Shown here: one piece after another, positions 12,563-14,082 of the stretch
Numbering within the stretch: the first letter of the stretch is position 1
Layout of the letters: each line of letters opens with the position of its first letter
Assembly (NCBI GenBank): GCA_045645485.1
Contig: JAZRIX010000013.1
Span: 1-14,082 of the forward strand
Origin: SIG440 sp045645485
Lineage (GTDB): Bacteria > Bacillota > Clostridia > Monoglobales > Monoglobaceae
Direction of reading: 5' to 3'
DNA: 14,082 nucleotides
Made by a program: the position numbers and the translations under genes
Notes under the pieces: generated by a model
The model's database searches: none
Told to the model about the DNA's origin: nothing
The model's input: the letters and a program-made list of their open reading frames with translations, nothing else

Positions 12563-12775
12563 ATGAATACGTTTGAAGATTTGTATGCGGTTGCTGTTGC
12601 TACAGCACTTTTGGGAAAAACAGAAAATTCAGATATTGGACAATATTTGAATCAATATGATGAAAAGGATATACAATTCATAAAGGAAATTCAACCTGTA
12701 ATATTAAGTTTTAATCTTTCTGATAAGGAAATAGAGGGAAGAATTTATGAGATTTTTAAAGCATATAATGATTGA
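12563..12775 (+). CDS. Unrecognised small acidic protein
   Basis: I do not recognise this 70-residue protein. It begins MNTFEDLYAVAVATALLGK and ends EGRIYEIFKAYND. It is acidic (about 14 Asp/Glu against about 6 Lys/Arg), has no cysteine, signal peptide or clear membrane segment, and looks mostly helical. It is very likely a real gene: AAAGGAGG sits 10 bp before the ATG and a consensus promoter lies upstream. It is divergent from a ribbon-helix-helix gene and shares with it a regulatory gap carrying 10-bp repeats, so it is probably that regulator's target. A toxin, a co-regulator or a phage-derived small protein are all possible; nothing in the sequence decides. It converges on ylbJ with 36 bp between stop codons and no clear terminator. 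Confidence 0.75.
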   Translation: MNTFEDLYAVAVATALLGKTENSDIGQYLNQYDEKDIQFIKEIQPVILSFNLSDKEIEGRIYEIFKAYND

Positions 12776-12811
12776 GCACGGTATTTATATTCATAAAGTA
12801 TGTGTAAAATG

Positions 12812-13876
12812 TCAGTATCTTTTGTTGCGGTGAAAAGCGGACATAACAACAGAAAGAAACAAGGCTGCACCTATGGCAAAGAATATTCCTGATAGTGCAA
12901 CGGAAAAGGCTGAAAACGGCGTTGAGGGTACGGTGAAAAGATTTGTTCTGTCAGAAAAGGTTTCTGCCGACAAGGGAATCACCTTTTGTATCAGCATTGT
13001 GATTCCAAAAGACAAAGCTCCCTGAAAAAGCTTTCCTGTTATATATGGCAAAAGTGAAAGTCCTGCGGGTGTAATAATGGATGAAACCTGAAAAACAACA
13101 GAAAGCCCTGAAAAGGCAAGAAAAAATGAAATCAGCGGAAGGGTATAGGCAGATTCAAAGTCAGAAAGAACCTTCAGTCCGCCTACAACCTCGATGAAGG
13201 GGCAAAGAAGGCTGTTTGAGGGAAGACTGCATTGAACCACTGAAAAGAAAACAACAAAGCCGCATATTTTCAGTATGGAAAGAACGGATTTTTCAATAAT
13301 TGAACCGAATGATAAACGGTATTTGACAGCATTATTTGGAGAAGAGTAAATAACCAATGCAGTGCTGTTTTTTTTGTAAAATCTGAAAGCAATGCCTGTA
13401 ATTATTGCTGACAAAATGTGAGAGGCATAAAGATACCTGCCTGCTGTTGGATTGCCAAGATAACTGCAACCCAGAACGCCCATTACAAAAAGAGGACCAG
13501 AGTTATTGCAAAAGGCAAGCATCCGTTCGGCTTCGGTCTTTGTGCATTGATTTGATGTATACATTTCTGTGGCTGTTGTTGCTCCTATGGGATAACCGCT
13601 GAGAATTCCCAGAAAAAATGTTATGGCTGCAGACCCCGGAAGATTGAAAAGAGGTCTCATCAGCGGGGAAAGAAAGTGTGTGCACAAAGCAGTGAACCCC
13701 AATGAGGTTAAAAGCATACTGCATACAAAAAACGGGAACAGAACAGGGATTACGGTTCCTGCACAGAGGGAAAGAGCATTCCTTGCGGCAGGGAGACATG
13801 TCTGGGGAGAAAGCACCAGAAATGCAGAAAGATAGAGCACAAACAGCATAAATATTATTTTCAGGTATTTTGACAT
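12812..13876 (-). CDS. ylbJ: Sporulation integral membrane protein YlbJ (SpoVV)
   Basis: YlbJ/SpoVV is a multi-pass protein of the outer forespore membrane that in Bacillus is needed for dipicolinic acid to reach the forespore. The 354-residue product is strongly hydrophobic with roughly eight or more membrane segments and shows the family marks SGYPIGATTATEMY (about 93-106, GYPIGA at 94-99) and AFCNNSGPLFVMGVLG (about 121-136), of the nucleoside-recognition/Gate transporter type. AAAGGAAG lies upstream of the ATG. In Bacillus it is a sigma-E gene. Here only 43 bp separate the start codon from a tandem repeat array, and I see no convincing sigma-E or sigma-A promoter in that gap, so the promoter may lie in or beyond the array. 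Confidence 0.9.
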   Translation of the reverse strand: MSKYLKIIFMLFVLYLSAFLVLSPQTCLPAARNALSLCAGTVIPVLFPFFVCSMLLTSLGFTALCTHFLSPLMRPLFNLPGSAAITFFLGILSGYPIGATTATEMYTSNQCTKTEAERMLAFCNNSGPLFVMGVLGCSYLGNPTAGRYLYASHILSAIITGIAFRFYKKNSTALVIYSSPNNAVKYRLSFGSIIEKSVLSILKICGFVVFFSVVQCSLPSNSLLCPFIEVVGGLKVLSDFESAYTLPLISFFLAFSGLSVVFQVSSIITPAGLSLLPYITGKLFQGALSFGITMLIQKVIPLSAETFSDRTNLFTVPSTPFSAFSVALSGIFFAIGAALFLSVVMSAFHRNKRY

Positions 13877-13919
13877 GGAAACACTTCCTTTGCGGTTTAC
13901 GATTAATGCAGAATAAAGG

Positions 13920-14082
13920 CCCTTCGACTACGCTCAGGGTGACTAAATGCGACATTATGTCTGTGAGACCCTTCGACTACGCTCAAGGTGACTAAATGAG
14001 ACGTTGTGTCTATGAGACCCTTCGACTACGCTCAGGGTGACTAATTGCGACATTATGTCTGTGAGACCCTTCGACTACGCTC
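13920..14082. repeat. 49-bp tandem repeat array
   Basis: Three complete units (13920-13968, 13969-14017, 14018-14066) and a 16-bp start of a fourth cut by the window edge, period exactly 49 bp. Each opens CCCTTCGACTACGCTCAGGG. Units 1 and 3 differ at one base, units 1 and 2 at five. Within each unit short dyads are kept: CCCT / AGGG (CCTT / AAGG in unit 2), GACA / TGTC (with a G-U in unit 2) and GTCT / AGAC. There are no unique spacers, so this is not a CRISPR array. The opening core matches the dispersed repeat at 3098-3119, so the array looks like an amplified member of that family. Confidence 0.9.

Noticed and set aside
12776..12811. Terminator between the converging 70-residue gene and ylbJ
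   Set aside because: Only a 5-bp TTTAT/ATAAA stem without a T-run is visible, too weak to call.
13877..13919. Sigma-E promoter for ylbJ in the 43-bp gap
   Set aside because: CATTAATC is the only -10-like match and no -35 pattern lies 14 bp upstream of it.
13920..14082. Possible CRISPR array
   Set aside because: The whole 49-bp period is conserved from unit to unit; there are no unique spacers and no cas genes in view.

Overview
The window reads as a chromosome segment of an anaerobic, spore-forming, low-to-mid-GC Bacillota, most likely class Clostridia. Evidence: the ribosomal alpha-operon order rpsM-rpsK-rpsD-rpoA-rplQ, two sporulation genes (spoIIP and ylbJ/spoVV), a folate/FAD-dependent TrmFO, a flavoprotein-rubredoxin fusion typical of anaerobes, an SLH-anchored S-layer-type protein, strong AGGAGG ribosome binding sites and consensus sigma-A promoters. 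Genus cannot be fixed from this sequence alone.

Layout. 1-3050: the 3' part of the ribosomal alpha operon (S13, S11, S4, RNA polymerase alpha, L17), all on + and closed by a GC-rich terminator; three intercistronic gaps hold hairpins, the most elaborate lying before rpoA. 3051-3304: intergenic, with one copy of a dispersed repeat. 3305-4641: a HAD phosphatase (+) facing a flavin reductase-rubredoxin (-) across a shared bidirectional terminator. 4642-8427: spoIIP with a candidate sigma-E promoter, an M14 metallopeptidase and trmFO, all on +. 8428-11877: a 442-bp promoter/leader region with three tandem consensus promoters and two leader hairpins, then a 977-residue SLH protein with highly biased codons and its own strong terminator.

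11878-14082 is the accessory-looking part. It holds a second, interrupted copy of the dispersed repeat, a long hairpin, a 52-codon ribbon-helix-helix regulator gene (-) divergent from an unrecognised 70-residue acidic protein (+), ylbJ (-), and a 49-bp tandem repeat array that starts 43 bp upstream of ylbJ and runs off the end of the window. The promoter between the divergent pair carries three back-to-back 10-bp repeats, spaced like a ribbon-helix-helix operator. This small module is the best candidate here for something undescribed.

The genes do not form one pathway. The common threads are growth-rate housekeeping (ribosome, polymerase, tRNA modification), cell envelope and peptidoglycan work (SpoIIP, M14 peptidase, SLH protein) and sporulation (SpoIIP, YlbJ). 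All assignments rest on reading motifs by eye; no database search was possible.
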